Of a stretch of 64,000 nucleotides of DNA, positions 1-8,872 are shown in pieces. Source of the DNA: Methylobacterium adhaesivum (lineage in GTDB: Bacteria; Pseudomonadota; Alphaproteobacteria; Rhizobiales; Beijerinckiaceae); assembly GCF_022179065.1 (NCBI RefSeq), contig NZ_BPQD01000001.1, positions 372,001 to 436,000 of the forward strand, read 5' to 3'. The notes under the pieces were generated by a model. It had not been told where the DNA came from, made no database searches, and saw only the letters and a list, made by a program, of their open reading frames with translations. The stretch's first letter is position 1, and every line of letters starts with the position of its first letter. The position numbers and the translations under genes were made by a program.

Positions 1-122
1 GTCAGGCTCGATTCGATCGAGCGGACTTCGGTGATGGCGAAACCCGTCAGGGCGACCATGAGGGCAATGATGATCGAAAAGCCGGCGATGACGCGACCGC
101 TCAGACCGAAGAAGTAGTTCAT
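1..122 (-). CDS. Methyl-accepting chemotaxis protein, N-terminal fragment (runs off window)
   Basis: Only the first 40 codons lie in the window. The ATG is at 122 on the minus strand. The visible residues start MNYFFGLSGRVIAGFS and continue as a hydrophobic stretch rich in Ile, Ala, Leu and Val. That is a short cytoplasmic lead followed by a first transmembrane helix, then a charged periplasmic start (TEVRSIES). This is the usual beginning of a chemoreceptor or other HAMP-containing sensor; the call rests on N-terminal resemblance, because no HAMP or signalling domain is visible. It is divergent from the divL-like gene, and the two share a 389-base intergenic region. Confidence 0.5.
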   Translation of the reverse strand, partial: MNYFFGLSGRVIAGFSIIIALMVALTGFAITEVRSIESSL

Positions 123-511
123 TGTAGAAAGCTCCGGCTAGTTTGCCGGTTCTCGAGATGCAATAAAACGTCTTAAGATTTGCCTTATGTTGGTAAATAT
201 CATCGGCTCCGTCGGACCGGTGCGCCATCCGCCCAGCTCCGTTCCGACATCGCGATCGGGGTTCGAGTCGCGGCCCGGCCGCGGGTTCGAGCGCCTCCCG
301 GCGGGGACCGGCACTGTGGCTTTTTGGGATCATCCGGTGGCGGACGAGCCGAAAGTGCCGAAGTTAAGCTTAAGCCTCTTCCGGCACGATTCCGCCTCGC
401 GCTAGTGTGGGGGCGATTCCTCAGGTGGGGTGAACCGCTCCGGCCTTTCGGGTTGGCGAGCGGGGAAGGCGCGTTCCGCGCCGCGTCAGGGATTCTTGGG
501 GACGGACCGGA
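123..511. other. Divergent intergenic region upstream of chemoreceptor and divL
   Basis: This 389-base stretch has no convincing gene. Its first 100 bases are AT-richer than the surroundings, as expected of a promoter region serving the minus-strand chemoreceptor. It contains a perfect 10-base palindrome, TTAAGCTTAA, at 364-373. It also has a TTAA at 173-176 followed seven bases later by CTTA, a weak match to the CtrA pattern TTAA-N7-TTAA. No sigma-70 promoter could be assigned with confidence. Confidence 0.4.
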
Positions 512-3001
512 ATGAGGGTCGATCGAACGGCGCGCGCCGTGGTGTGCGCCGGTGCTGTCGTCGTCGCAACAGCCGGCGGGCCGGCATCCGCCGCCGGACC
601 GGAGACGTCCGTCTGGGCCATCGGCCTCGGGCCGCACACGCACAACGCCGCCGGCCTCGCGATTCTCATCGGGCTGACGGTGTTCTCGACCATCCTCGCC
701 CTGCTCCACATGCGCGAACGCGCCCGTTGGGGCCACCGCGAGACCGAGCTCACGGCCGAACTCGCCGACCTGCGCGGCGCCCACGACCGCGCCGAGATGC
801 TGCTGAATTCCGAGCGCCAAGTCATCGTCACCTGGACCGGGCGCGGCCCCGGCCTCGTCGAGGGCGATGCCGGCCTCGCCCTCGACGGACGCCGGCCCGC
901 GGCCGACGATCCCGAGCGCCTGCTGCAGTTCGAGGCCTGGCTCCAGCCCTCCGACGCGCGCGACCTCGCCGCCGCCGTCGAGGGCCTGCGCGCCCGGGGT
1001 ACGGGCTTCCGCCTCAGCCTGCGCACCCAGGATGGCCGCTTCGTCGAGGCGCACGGGCAGGCCCTGACCGGCCGTGCCCTGCTGCGCCTGCGCGAGACCA
1101 CGGAAGAACGCCGCGAACTCATCGACCTGCGCCTCACCCTCGAGGAGGCGCGACGCGGCCTGTCGGCCCTCGGCGGTCTCCTCGATGCCATTCCCCAGCC
1201 CCTGTGGCGGCGCAACCGCGACGGCGCCCTGGCCTGGGTCAACACCGCCTACGTCGCCGCCGTCGAGGCCGAGGGCCGCGAGGCCGCCCTGGGGCTCGAA
1301 CTCCTCGACCGGCAGGCCCGCGACCTCGTCGCCCGCGGCGACGAGGGGCGCGGCCCGTCCGGCGGGGCCGCCACCCTGCGCCTCTCCGCCGTCGTGGCCG
1401 GGGGCCTGCGCATCCTCGACGTGACCGAGAGCGCCGTCGAGACCGGCCGCGTCGGCATCGCCGTCGACGTGTCCGAGCTGGAGAGCGTCCGCGCCGACCT
1501 TCAACGCCAGATGGACGCCAACGTCCGCACCCTCGACCAGCTGCCGACGGCGGTGGCTATGTTCGACGCCCGCCAGCGCCTGATCTTTCACAACGCCGCC
1601 TATCGCCAGCTCTGGGACCTCGACCAGCCGTTCCTCGAGGGACGGCCCCTCGACGGCGAGATCCTCGACCGCCTGCGCGCTTCGCGAAAGCTGCCCGAGC
1701 AGGCCGACTTCAGGTCGTGGAAGGCGGATATCCTCGCCGCCTATCGCGCCGTGGAAGCCCGTGAGGCGTGGTGGTACCTGCCCGATGGGCGGTCGCTGCG
1801 CGTCGTCGCCGATCCGAACCCGCAGGGCGGACTGACCTACCTGTTCGACGACGTCTCCGAGAACATGAAGCTCGAATCCCGCTACAACGCCCTGATGCGG
1901 GTGCAGGCTGAGACCCTCGACACCCTCAAGGAACCCGTGGCGGTGTTCGGCGCCGATGGTCGCCTCACCTTCGCCAACCGCGCCTTCGCCACCCTGTGGC
2001 GCTTGGATGCCGGCACCCTGTCCGAGCGGCCCCGCGTGGACACCGTCATTGAAGCCTGCCGCCACCTGTCGCCGAACGAGGAGCCCTGGCTCGACATCCG
2101 CGGGGCCATCACCGGCCTGGAGAGCCGGGCCGGTCTGACCTGTCGCCTGGAGGTGGTCGACGGCACGGTCCTCGATTGCGCCGCCCAGCCGCTGCCGGAG
2201 GGCGCCACCCTCCTCACCCTCATCGACGTCACCGCGAGCGTGAACGTTGAGCGGGCGCTCACCGACAAGAACGACGCCCTGGAGCGCACCTCGCAGCTGC
2301 GCGACACCTTCGTGAACCATGTCTCCTACGAGCTGCGCTCGCCGCTGACCAACATCATCGGCTTCACCCAGCTGCTCGGCGACGAGACCGTCGGTGCCCT
2401 CAACGAGCGCCAGCGCGAGTATTCCGGTCACATCATGCGTTCGTCCGGCGCACTTCTGGTGATGATCAACGACATCCTGGATCTCGCCTCCATCGATGCC
2501 GGCTCTCTGGAGCTGTCGCGCGAGGTGGTGGATGTGCGCGCCACCGTCGAGGCGGCGGTGCGCGGCCTTGAGGACCGCCTTGCCGAGGCGGCCATCGCCC
2601 TCGACCTCGACCTGCCCGAGGACATCGGCAGCTTCGTCGCCGACGGCAAGCGCGTCCGTCAGATCCTGTTCAACCTGCTCTCCAACGCCGTGGGATTCTC
2701 CTCGCCCGGTCAGACCGTCCGGGTCGAGGTCCGACGCAGCGCCACCGAACTCACCCTCGCCGTGGTCGATCACGGCCCCGGCATGCCCGAGGATGTGGCC
2801 GCCCGGGTGTTCGACCGGTTCGAGAGCAACACCCTGGGCACCCGCCACCGCGGCGTCGGCCTCGGCCTGTCCATCGTGCGCTCCTTCGTCGAGTTGCATG
2901 GCGGGCGCGTCGAACTCGAATCCGCGCCGGGCACCGGCACTCGCGTCACCTGCACCTTTCCCATCACCACGACGAACGCGCGCCGGGCCGCGGCCGAATA
3001 G
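512..3001 (+). CDS. divL: DivL-like PAS-domain kinase with Tyr in place of phospho-His
   Basis: An 829-residue membrane sensor kinase. A signal or first membrane segment lies at residues 8-28 and a second hydrophobic segment at about 47-66. Three PAS-like modules follow at about 223-330, 340-455 and 468-570, then a DHp helix pair at about 595-660 and a HATPase domain at about 700-820. The HATPase carries an N-box (FNLLSNAVGF), DHGPGMP and the G2 loop GVGLGLSIVRSF. The H-box reads VSYELRSPL, so Tyr606 replaces the phospho-accepting His. That substitution is the hallmark of Caulobacter DivL, a pseudokinase-like regulator acting with CckA, DivK and CtrA. The ATG at 512 has only a weak ribosome site. 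TsaE-AmgK follows 102 bases downstream. Tyr at this position is seen directly; DivL function is inferred. Confidence 0.83.
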   Translation: MRVDRTARAVVCAGAVVVATAGGPASAAGPETSVWAIGLGPHTHNAAGLAILIGLTVFSTILALLHMRERARWGHRETELTAELADLRGAHDRAEMLLNSERQVIVTWTGRGPGLVEGDAGLALDGRRPAADDPERLLQFEAWLQPSDARDLAAAVEGLRARGTGFRLSLRTQDGRFVEAHGQALTGRALLRLRETTEERRELIDLRLTLEEARRGLSALGGLLDAIPQPLWRRNRDGALAWVNTAYVAAVEAEGREAALGLELLDRQARDLVARGDEGRGPSGGAATLRLSAVVAGGLRILDVTESAVETGRVGIAVDVSELESVRADLQRQMDANVRTLDQLPTAVAMFDARQRLIFHNAAYRQLWDLDQPFLEGRPLDGEILDRLRASRKLPEQADFRSWKADILAAYRAVEAREAWWYLPDGRSLRVVADPNPQGGLTYLFDDVSENMKLESRYNALMRVQAETLDTLKEPVAVFGADGRLTFANRAFATLWRLDAGTLSERPRVDTVIEACRHLSPNEEPWLDIRGAITGLESRAGLTCRLEVVDGTVLDCAAQPLPEGATLLTLIDVTASVNVERALTDKNDALERTSQLRDTFVNHVSYELRSPLTNIIGFTQLLGDETVGALNERQREYSGHIMRSSGALLVMINDILDLASIDAGSLELSREVVDVRATVEAAVRGLEDRLAEAAIALDLDLPEDIGSFVADGKRVRQILFNLLSNAVGFSSPGQTVRVEVRRSATELTLAVVDHGPGMPEDVAARVFDRFESNTLGTRHRGVGLGLSIVRSFVELHGGRVELESAPGTGTRVTCTFPITTTNARRAAAE

Positions 3002-3103
3002 GGAGCCTTCGGCCGTCCCGGGATTTTGATTAAGGATGCACGTCTATGATGGTCGCCATCGTGCGGCCCCGCGACGTCTCGCGGCCACGGTAGGAGTTGG
3101 GCG

Positions 3104-4690
3104 TTGAACGAGGACGGTGCGGATACGCCCCAGCGTGAGGCGAAATCGGCCTGGGAGATCATGCTCCCCGACGAGGGCGCCACCGAGGATCTCGGCCGCT
3201 TCCTGGCCGAGCTTCTACAGCCGGGCGACATCGTTGCCCTGTCCGGTGGGCTCGGCGGCGGCAAGACGACGCTCGCCCGCGCCCTCATCCGTGAACTCAC
3301 CGGCACGCCCGACCTCGACGTGCCGAGCCCGACCTTCACCCTGATCCAGCCCTACGAGGCGGCGAACGGACGCCAGATCGTCCATGCCGACCTCTATCGC
3401 CTGCGCAGCCCCGACGAACTCGTCGAACTCGGTTTCGACGAGATGACCGAGGCGGCCATCACCCTGGTGGAATGGCCCGAGCGCTTGGGCCCCCGTGATG
3501 GGCCGATCCTCTCCGTCGATCTCTCCCTACGCGCGGAATTCGGCGACGGGGCGCGGTTCGCCCGAATCGACGGCTCCGGCGGCATGGCGGGGCGGCTGAA
3601 ACGAGCGCGCGCCCTGCGCGTCCTTCTCGTGCGCAGCGGTTGGGACGAGGCGGTGCGCACCCCGATGCAGGGCGACGCCTCCTCGCGCCTCTACGAGCGT
3701 CTCGTGAAGCCCGATGGCAGCCGCGCCGTGCTGATGGTCTCGCCCCCCCGCAGCGACGGCCCGGCCGTGCGCAACGGCAAGCCCTACAGCGCCATCGTCA
3801 AGCTCGCCGAGAGCGTCCACGCCTTCGTCGGGGTCGATCGCGGCCTGCGCGCCCTGGGGTTCTCGGCGCCACGCATCTACGGCGAGGATCTCGTCGAGGG
3901 CCTCCTCATCATCGAGGATCTCGGGTCCGAGCCCGTCGTCGATGCCAACGGACCGCGCCCCGAGCGCTACGCCGAGGCCGTGCGGCTGCTCGCCAAGCTC
4001 CACGCCACCGAACTGCCCGGCGTCCTGCCCGTGGCCGACGGGATCGACCACGTCCTCCCGGCCTACGACCTCGAAGCCCTGGTGTTCGAGACCGAGTTGC
4101 TGCCCGACTGGTATTGCCCGGCGATCCGGGGCGCGGACCTCGCCGGCCCGGTCCGCTCCGAATTCGTCGCCCTGTGGGCCGAGGTCCTGGGGAGCATCAT
4201 CCCCGAGCGCCCGACCTGGACCCTGCGCGACTATCATTCCCCGAACCTGATCTGGCTGCCCCAGCGCGAGGGCCTGGAGCGCATCGGTCTCATTGACTTC
4301 CAGGATGCGGTGCTCGGCCATCCGGCCTACGACCTCGCCTCCCTGCTCCAGGACGCCCGGGTCGACGCGACCGCCGAGTTCGAACTGCGACTCCTTGGGC
4401 TCTATGTCCGCGAGCGCCGCAACCGCGAGCCCGATTTCGACATGCAGGGGTTCGCCCGCGCCTATGCGGTGCTGGCGGCGCAGCGCGCCACGAAGATCCT
4501 CGGCATCTTCGCCCGTCTCGACCGGCGGGACGGCAAGTCCGGCTACCTCGCGCATCTCCCGCGCATCGAGGGCTACCTGTCCCGCAACCTCGCCCATCCG
4601 GCCCTGACCCGCCTGCGCCTCTGGCACGCCGAGCACCTGCCGGACCTCGTGTCCAAGGCCACGCCCGAGGCGGCGCCCGAGGAAGCCTGA
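3104..4690 (+). CDS. tsaE: TsaE-AmgK fusion: t6A ATPase plus N-acetylmuramate/GlcNAc kinase
   Basis: A 528-residue bifunctional protein. Residues 1-155 are TsaE, the ATPase of the tRNA threonylcarbamoyladenosine machinery: P-loop GGLGGGKTT at about 48-56, PSPTFTL, and the HADLYRL and LVEWPERL motifs. Residues 160-520 form an aminoglycoside-phosphotransferase fold matching AmgK, the anomeric sugar kinase of the peptidoglycan recycling route. It shows GDASSRLYERL, a catalytic HSPNL near 376 and the metal site LIDFQDAVLGHPAYDLASLLQD near 397. Translation probably starts at TTG 3104, since AGGAG at 3092-3096 is correctly spaced before it. The next gene is murU, the following enzyme of the same recycling pathway. 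The fusion is known in alphaproteobacteria. Confidence 0.9.
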   Translation: MNEDGADTPQREAKSAWEIMLPDEGATEDLGRFLAELLQPGDIVALSGGLGGGKTTLARALIRELTGTPDLDVPSPTFTLIQPYEAANGRQIVHADLYRLRSPDELVELGFDEMTEAAITLVEWPERLGPRDGPILSVDLSLRAEFGDGARFARIDGSGGMAGRLKRARALRVLLVRSGWDEAVRTPMQGDASSRLYERLVKPDGSRAVLMVSPPRSDGPAVRNGKPYSAIVKLAESVHAFVGVDRGLRALGFSAPRIYGEDLVEGLLIIEDLGSEPVVDANGPRPERYAEAVRLLAKLHATELPGVLPVADGIDHVLPAYDLEALVFETELLPDWYCPAIRGADLAGPVRSEFVALWAEVLGSIIPERPTWTLRDYHSPNLIWLPQREGLERIGLIDFQDAVLGHPAYDLASLLQDARVDATAEFELRLLGLYVRERRNREPDFDMQGFARAYAVLAAQRATKILGIFARLDRRDGKSGYLAHLPRIEGYLSRNLAHPALTRLRLWHAEHLPDLVSKATPEAAPEEA

Positions 4691-4749
4691 CGTCCGTCCC
4701 TGCCTACCCTCACGTTCCGCCCAGACGCGTGCCACGAGACATCGCCGGA

Positions 4750-5487
4750 ATGACCGACACGCCCCGCATCACCCACGCCTTCGTCCTTGCCGCGGGCCTC
4801 GGCAAGCGCATGCGCCCCATCACCGCGACGGTGCCGAAGCCCCTCGTGGAGGTGGCCGGCCGGGCTCTCCTCGACCACGCCCTCGACAGGGCGGCGGAGG
4901 GAGGAATCCGGAAGGCCGTGGTCAACGTCCACTACCTCGCCGACCTCATCGAGGGGCATGTCGGCAAGCGGCGGACGGCGCCCGAGATCGTGGTCTCGGA
5001 CGAGCGCGGGGAACTGCTGGAGACCGGCGGCGGGGTGAAGAAGGCCCTGCCGCTCCTCGGCGACGATCCGTTCGTGGTCTTCAACGCGGATTCGTTCTGG
5101 CTGGAGGGGCCGGATTCGAATCTCGCCCGCCTCGTCACTGCATGGTCGCCCGAGACCATGGACATCCTCCTCCTCGTTGCTCCGACCGCCACGAGCCTCG
5201 GCTACGAGGGCGCGGGCGATTTCGTGATGGCGTCGGACGGCCGCCTCGAACGGCGCGGCGAGCGCGAGGTCGCGCCGTTCATCTATGCCGGCGTCGCCAT
5301 CCTGAAACCGGGCCTGTTCGCCGATACGCCCGAGGGCGCGTTCTCTCTAAACCTGCTGTTCGACCGCGCCATCGCGGCGGACCGCCTGCACGGCCTGCGC
5401 CTTGACGGCCAGTGGCTCCACGTTGGGACGCCGGAGGCCATCGTGGCGGCCGAGGCACGGGTGAAGGCTAGCGCGCAGGTATCGTGA
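4750..5487 (+). CDS. murU: MurU-type nucleotidyltransferase (MurNAc-1-phosphate uridylyltransferase)
   Basis: A 245-residue NTP-transferase. It has the N-terminal signature AFVLAAGLGKRMRPIT, the sugar-phosphate site PKPLVEVAGRALLDHAL, and a metal-binding VFNADSFW. Its position right after the AmgK-containing fusion indicates MurU: AmgK makes MurNAc-1-phosphate and MurU converts it to UDP-MurNAc, bypassing de novo (fosfomycin-sensitive) synthesis. Without that context it would be called a mannose-1-phosphate guanylyltransferase-like protein. The ATG at 4750 gives the usual N-terminus; a GTG at 4729 in the same frame would add seven residues. It lies 59 bases after the fusion gene, probably in one operon. 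Confidence 0.85.
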   Translation: MTDTPRITHAFVLAAGLGKRMRPITATVPKPLVEVAGRALLDHALDRAAEGGIRKAVVNVHYLADLIEGHVGKRRTAPEIVVSDERGELLETGGGVKKALPLLGDDPFVVFNADSFWLEGPDSNLARLVTAWSPETMDILLLVAPTATSLGYEGAGDFVMASDGRLERRGEREVAPFIYAGVAILKPGLFADTPEGAFSLNLLFDRAIAADRLHGLRLDGQWLHVGTPEAIVAAEARVKASAQVS

Positions 5488-5707
5488 TCCGGCGTCCGCT
5501 CAATCGTGGCGGTGGCTGGGTCGCGAAGTCCGCGCGGCGCTTGCGCGAAGCTGGACTCCGCTCTTGCGAAGGAAGCACACGGCGTTCGGATGAGCGGGGC
5601 TTCACGCTGCCGCGTTGCGCCGCCCGAGCGCGTGTCTAGAGTGCCCGGTTCCGAGCCCGCCGCATCCTGTCGCCACGGGCCTTCGCGATTCCTGATGAAC
5701 CCCGACG

Positions 5708-8700
5708 GTGGTTGAGCTGACTCAAGCGCAAGACGACCCGGCGGCCCCCTCCCACGTCTTCACCATCCCCCCCGGCGCGCCGTTCCTGCCGACCCTGGCC
5801 GAGGCCCTGCTGTCCGGCCGGCTGGTGGGCGACCTCGGGGAGGATCCCTTCGCGCTGGCCGCCGTCACCCTCTACCTGCCGACACGCCGGTCCACGAAGG
5901 CGCTCTCGGCCTTGCTGGCGGAGCGCCTGGGCCACGCCGCCCTGCTGCCCCGCATGGTGCCCCTCGGCGAGGCCGACGAGGCCGAACTCGACCTCGCCAG
6001 CACGCCCCTCCTCGAGAACGGGCCGGACATCCTCGCCCCGGCGATGCCCGCCCTGGAGCGCCGGCTCATCCTCGCCCGCCTCGTCCAGCAATGGGCCGAG
6101 GCCGTGGACCGCACCCTCCTTCCCATGGACGACGACGTGCCGTTCCTCGTGCCGTCCTCGCCGGCCGATGCCGTGGCACTCGCCGCGGACCTCGAACGGC
6201 TCATGGATGCCCTGACCGTCGAGGGGGTGCCGTGGGATGAGATCGGCAGTGCCGTCGAGGTCGAGTACTCGCGCTATTTCGGCCTGACCCTGAACTTCGT
6301 GAAGATCGCCGCCGAGCATTGGCCGGGGATCCTGGCCGAGCGCCACATGAGCGATCCCGTCGCGCGCTCGCGCCGGCTCGTGGTCGCGGAGGCCGACCGC
6401 CTGCGCCGGGAGCGACCAGCCGACCCGGTCATCATCGCCGGCTCCACCGGTTCGGTGCCGGCGACGACCCGGCTCATCGCGGCCGTGAGGGGCCTGCCCC
6501 GGGGGGCCGTGGTGCTGCCGGGACTCGACACCGACCTCGACCCGGCGGGATGGGACGCCATCGAGACCGGCGAGGGCCTGTCGAAGACGATCGCGCAGGG
6601 GCATCCGCAGGCGATCCTGCACCGGCTCCTCGGGCCGACCGGCCTCGACCTCCCCCGGACCAGGGTTGCGATCCTCGGGGAACCCGGCGCCGTGCCGCGC
6701 GCCCGCGCGACCCTCCTGTCGCAGGCCCTGCGGCCCGCCGAGACCACGGAGGCCTGGGCCGATCTCGAAGCGGAGACCCGCGCCGCCCTCGGCGAGGCCG
6801 GCATGGCGGGCATCGCCGTGGTCGAGGCCACCGACGAGCGCGAGGAGGCCCTCGCCATCGCCATTGCGCTCCGCGAAACCCTGGAGACACCCGGCGCCAC
6901 CGCCGCCCTCGTCACCCCGAACCGCACTCTCGCCGTCCGGGTCGCGGCCGAACTCGCCCGCTGGGGCATCGTCGCCGAGGATTCGGCCGGCGAGGCCCTG
7001 TCGTGCAGCCGGGCCGGGCGCCTCGCGCGCCTCGCGGCCGAATGCGCCGCCGACCTGTGTCCCCGGCGGATCATCACCCTCCTGGCCCATCCCTTCGTTC
7101 GCCTCGGCCTGCCCCGGCGCGACGTGGTGCGGGCCGCCGCCGCCCTGGAAATCGGCGCCCTGCGCGGTCCGGCCCCCGCACCGGGCTTCGCCGGTCTGCG
7201 CCAGGCGGTGGCGGACCAGCGCGGCGCCACCGGGCGCCGGCCCCGGGCCAAGCGCCGCCTCGTCGACCTGGATTGGGAACTCGCCGGCGACATCCTCACC
7301 CGCCTGGAGGCCGCCTTCGCGGGCTTCTTGGCGACGGACCACGACGGCGTCGGCAACCTCGTCGCCTACGCGGCCTGTCACCGTGGCACCGTCGAGGCGC
7401 TGCTGGCCCTGCCGGAGGACGGGGAGTCCGAGGGCGTCGACGACGCCTCCCTCGATGTCCTCGACACGCTGTTCGACGATCTCGGATTGGCCGAGCCCGG
7501 CCTCCTGCCTGGCCGTTTCTCCGATTATCCGGCCTTCTTCACCGCCCTCGCCAGCGAGCGCCCGGTCGCCTGCGGCCATGGGCGACCGCATCCGCGCCTG
7601 CGGATCCTCGGCCTCCTGGAGGCTCGCCTCATGACCGTCGACCGCATCGTGCTGGGCGGTCTCGACGAAGGCGTGTGGCCGATGAAGACCGTCACGGACG
7701 CCTTCCTCAACAGGCCGATGCGCGAGCGCGTCGGCCTCAACCCGCCGGAACGCCGCATCGGCCAGAGCGCGCATGACTTCGTCCAGGCTCTCGGGCACCA
7801 CGACGCGGTCATCACCCGCGCGGCCAAGCGCGAGGGCGCGCCGACGGTGCCGTCGCGCTTCCTCCAGCGCCTGCGGGCCTTCGCCGGGGAGACCTGCTGG
7901 GAGCGGGCCGTCGACGGGGGGCGGCGTTTCCTCGCCTACGCTGCTCATCTCGACCGCGGCACCGGCCCGGTGCCGCGCTTAGGCCAGCCCAAGCCCCGGC
8001 CGGACCCGGCCCTGTTCCCCCGCACCCTGAGCGTCACCGAGATCGAGACCCTGGTGCGCGATCCCTACGTGATCTTCGCCCGGCACGTGCTCGGCCTCGA
8101 TCCCCTGGAGCCGGTGGCGGCACAGCCGGGGGCGAGCGAGCGTGGCACCCTGATCCACGAGATCCTCGGACAATTCGCTCAGGCCCATCCGGAGGCGCTG
8201 CCCGAGCCGGGCGTCGCGCGCGATCAGCTCGCGGCCATCGCCGAGGCCGAGTTCGCTGGAATCGCGCGTACGTACCCGGCCCTCTATGCCGAGTGGTGGC
8301 CGCGCTACCAGCGGCTCTCCGCGCGATTCCTCGATTGGGAGACGGCGCGCCGGGACGGCCTTCGCCGGGTCCACGGCGAAGTCTCGGGCAAGTGGCTGAT
8401 CCCGTTGGGCAACGAGACCTTCGCCCTGCGCGCCCGCGCGGACCGGATCGAACTCGGTCGCGACGGGACCGCCTGCATCGTCGACTACAAGACCGGCCAG
8501 CCGCCGAGCAACAAGGAGGTCTTCGCCGGCTTCTCGCCGCAGCTCACGCTGGAGGCGGCCATGCTCCTGCACGGCGCCTTCGACGGCCTGCCACGCATCA
8601 CCGTGACGCCAGACCTCCTCTACGTCCACGCATCGGGCGGGCGCAAACCGTTCGAGCCCCTGCCGATCAAGCCTCCCCGGGGCGAGGACCGGGAGGTCGC

Positions 8701-8872
8701 CGCCATCGTCGCCGAGCACGAGGGCCGCCTGCGCGGCCTTCTCGCCCGCTTCCTCACCGGCGAGGCGGCCTACACCTCGCGTCCCTATCCGAAATTCGCC
8801 AAGTCCTACGGCGATTACGACCACCTCGCCCGGGTGCTCGAATGGTCGCTCGGCGGCGAGGGAGAGGCCTGA
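5708..8872 (+). CDS. addB: AddB, helicase-nuclease subunit of the AddAB recombination enzyme
   Basis: A 1054-residue alphaproteobacterial AddB. The N-terminal part is a helicase-like fold with the degenerate motif PTRRSTKALSALLAE and no Walker A. The C-terminal part, from about 770, is a PD-(D/E)xK nuclease with GTLIHEILGQF, IVDYKTGQPP near 924 and downstream SPQLTLEAAML. With AddA it resects double-strand ends and loads RecA. The start is GTG 5708, with a poor ribosome site. The 220 bases upstream hold no recognisable gene and may contain the promoter. The stop overlaps the addA start in TGATG, so the two subunits are translationally coupled. Confidence 0.93.
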   Translation: MVELTQAQDDPAAPSHVFTIPPGAPFLPTLAEALLSGRLVGDLGEDPFALAAVTLYLPTRRSTKALSALLAERLGHAALLPRMVPLGEADEAELDLASTPLLENGPDILAPAMPALERRLILARLVQQWAEAVDRTLLPMDDDVPFLVPSSPADAVALAADLERLMDALTVEGVPWDEIGSAVEVEYSRYFGLTLNFVKIAAEHWPGILAERHMSDPVARSRRLVVAEADRLRRERPADPVIIAGSTGSVPATTRLIAAVRGLPRGAVVLPGLDTDLDPAGWDAIETGEGLSKTIAQGHPQAILHRLLGPTGLDLPRTRVAILGEPGAVPRARATLLSQALRPAETTEAWADLEAETRAALGEAGMAGIAVVEATDEREEALAIAIALRETLETPGATAALVTPNRTLAVRVAAELARWGIVAEDSAGEALSCSRAGRLARLAAECAADLCPRRIITLLAHPFVRLGLPRRDVVRAAAALEIGALRGPAPAPGFAGLRQAVADQRGATGRRPRAKRRLVDLDWELAGDILTRLEAAFAGFLATDHDGVGNLVAYAACHRGTVEALLALPEDGESEGVDDASLDVLDTLFDDLGLAEPGLLPGRFSDYPAFFTALASERPVACGHGRPHPRLRILGLLEARLMTVDRIVLGGLDEGVWPMKTVTDAFLNRPMRERVGLNPPERRIGQSAHDFVQALGHHDAVITRAAKREGAPTVPSRFLQRLRAFAGETCWERAVDGGRRFLAYAAHLDRGTGPVPRLGQPKPRPDPALFPRTLSVTEIETLVRDPYVIFARHVLGLDPLEPVAAQPGASERGTLIHEILGQFAQAHPEALPEPGVARDQLAAIAEAEFAGIARTYPALYAEWWPRYQRLSARFLDWETARRDGLRRVHGEVSGKWLIPLGNETFALRARADRIELGRDGTACIVDYKTGQPPSNKEVFAGFSPQLTLEAAMLLHGAFDGLPRITVTPDLLYVHASGGRKPFEPLPIKPPRGEDREVAAIVAEHEGRLRGLLARFLTGEAAYTSRPYPKFAKSYGDYDHLARVLEWSLGGEGEA

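Noticed and set aside
173-187. CtrA-binding site upstream of the chemoreceptor
   Set aside because: TTAA-N7-CTTA matches only one half well; too weak to list as a site.
200-2899. A 900-codon open frame on the minus strand
   Set aside because: It is antisense to the divL-like gene, has Gly/Glu/His-rich text with no domain, and arises from high GC content. Similar long antisense frames, such as 47496-51572 and 5636-7948, were rejected for the same reason.
4729-4749. GTG start for murU
   Set aside because: The ATG at 4750 gives the family-typical N-terminus; the extra seven residues have no support.
8293-8871. Extension of addA upstream of ATG 8872
   Set aside because: The 193 codons overlap addB and encode Arg/Pro-rich shadow text; addA begins at the TGATG overlap.
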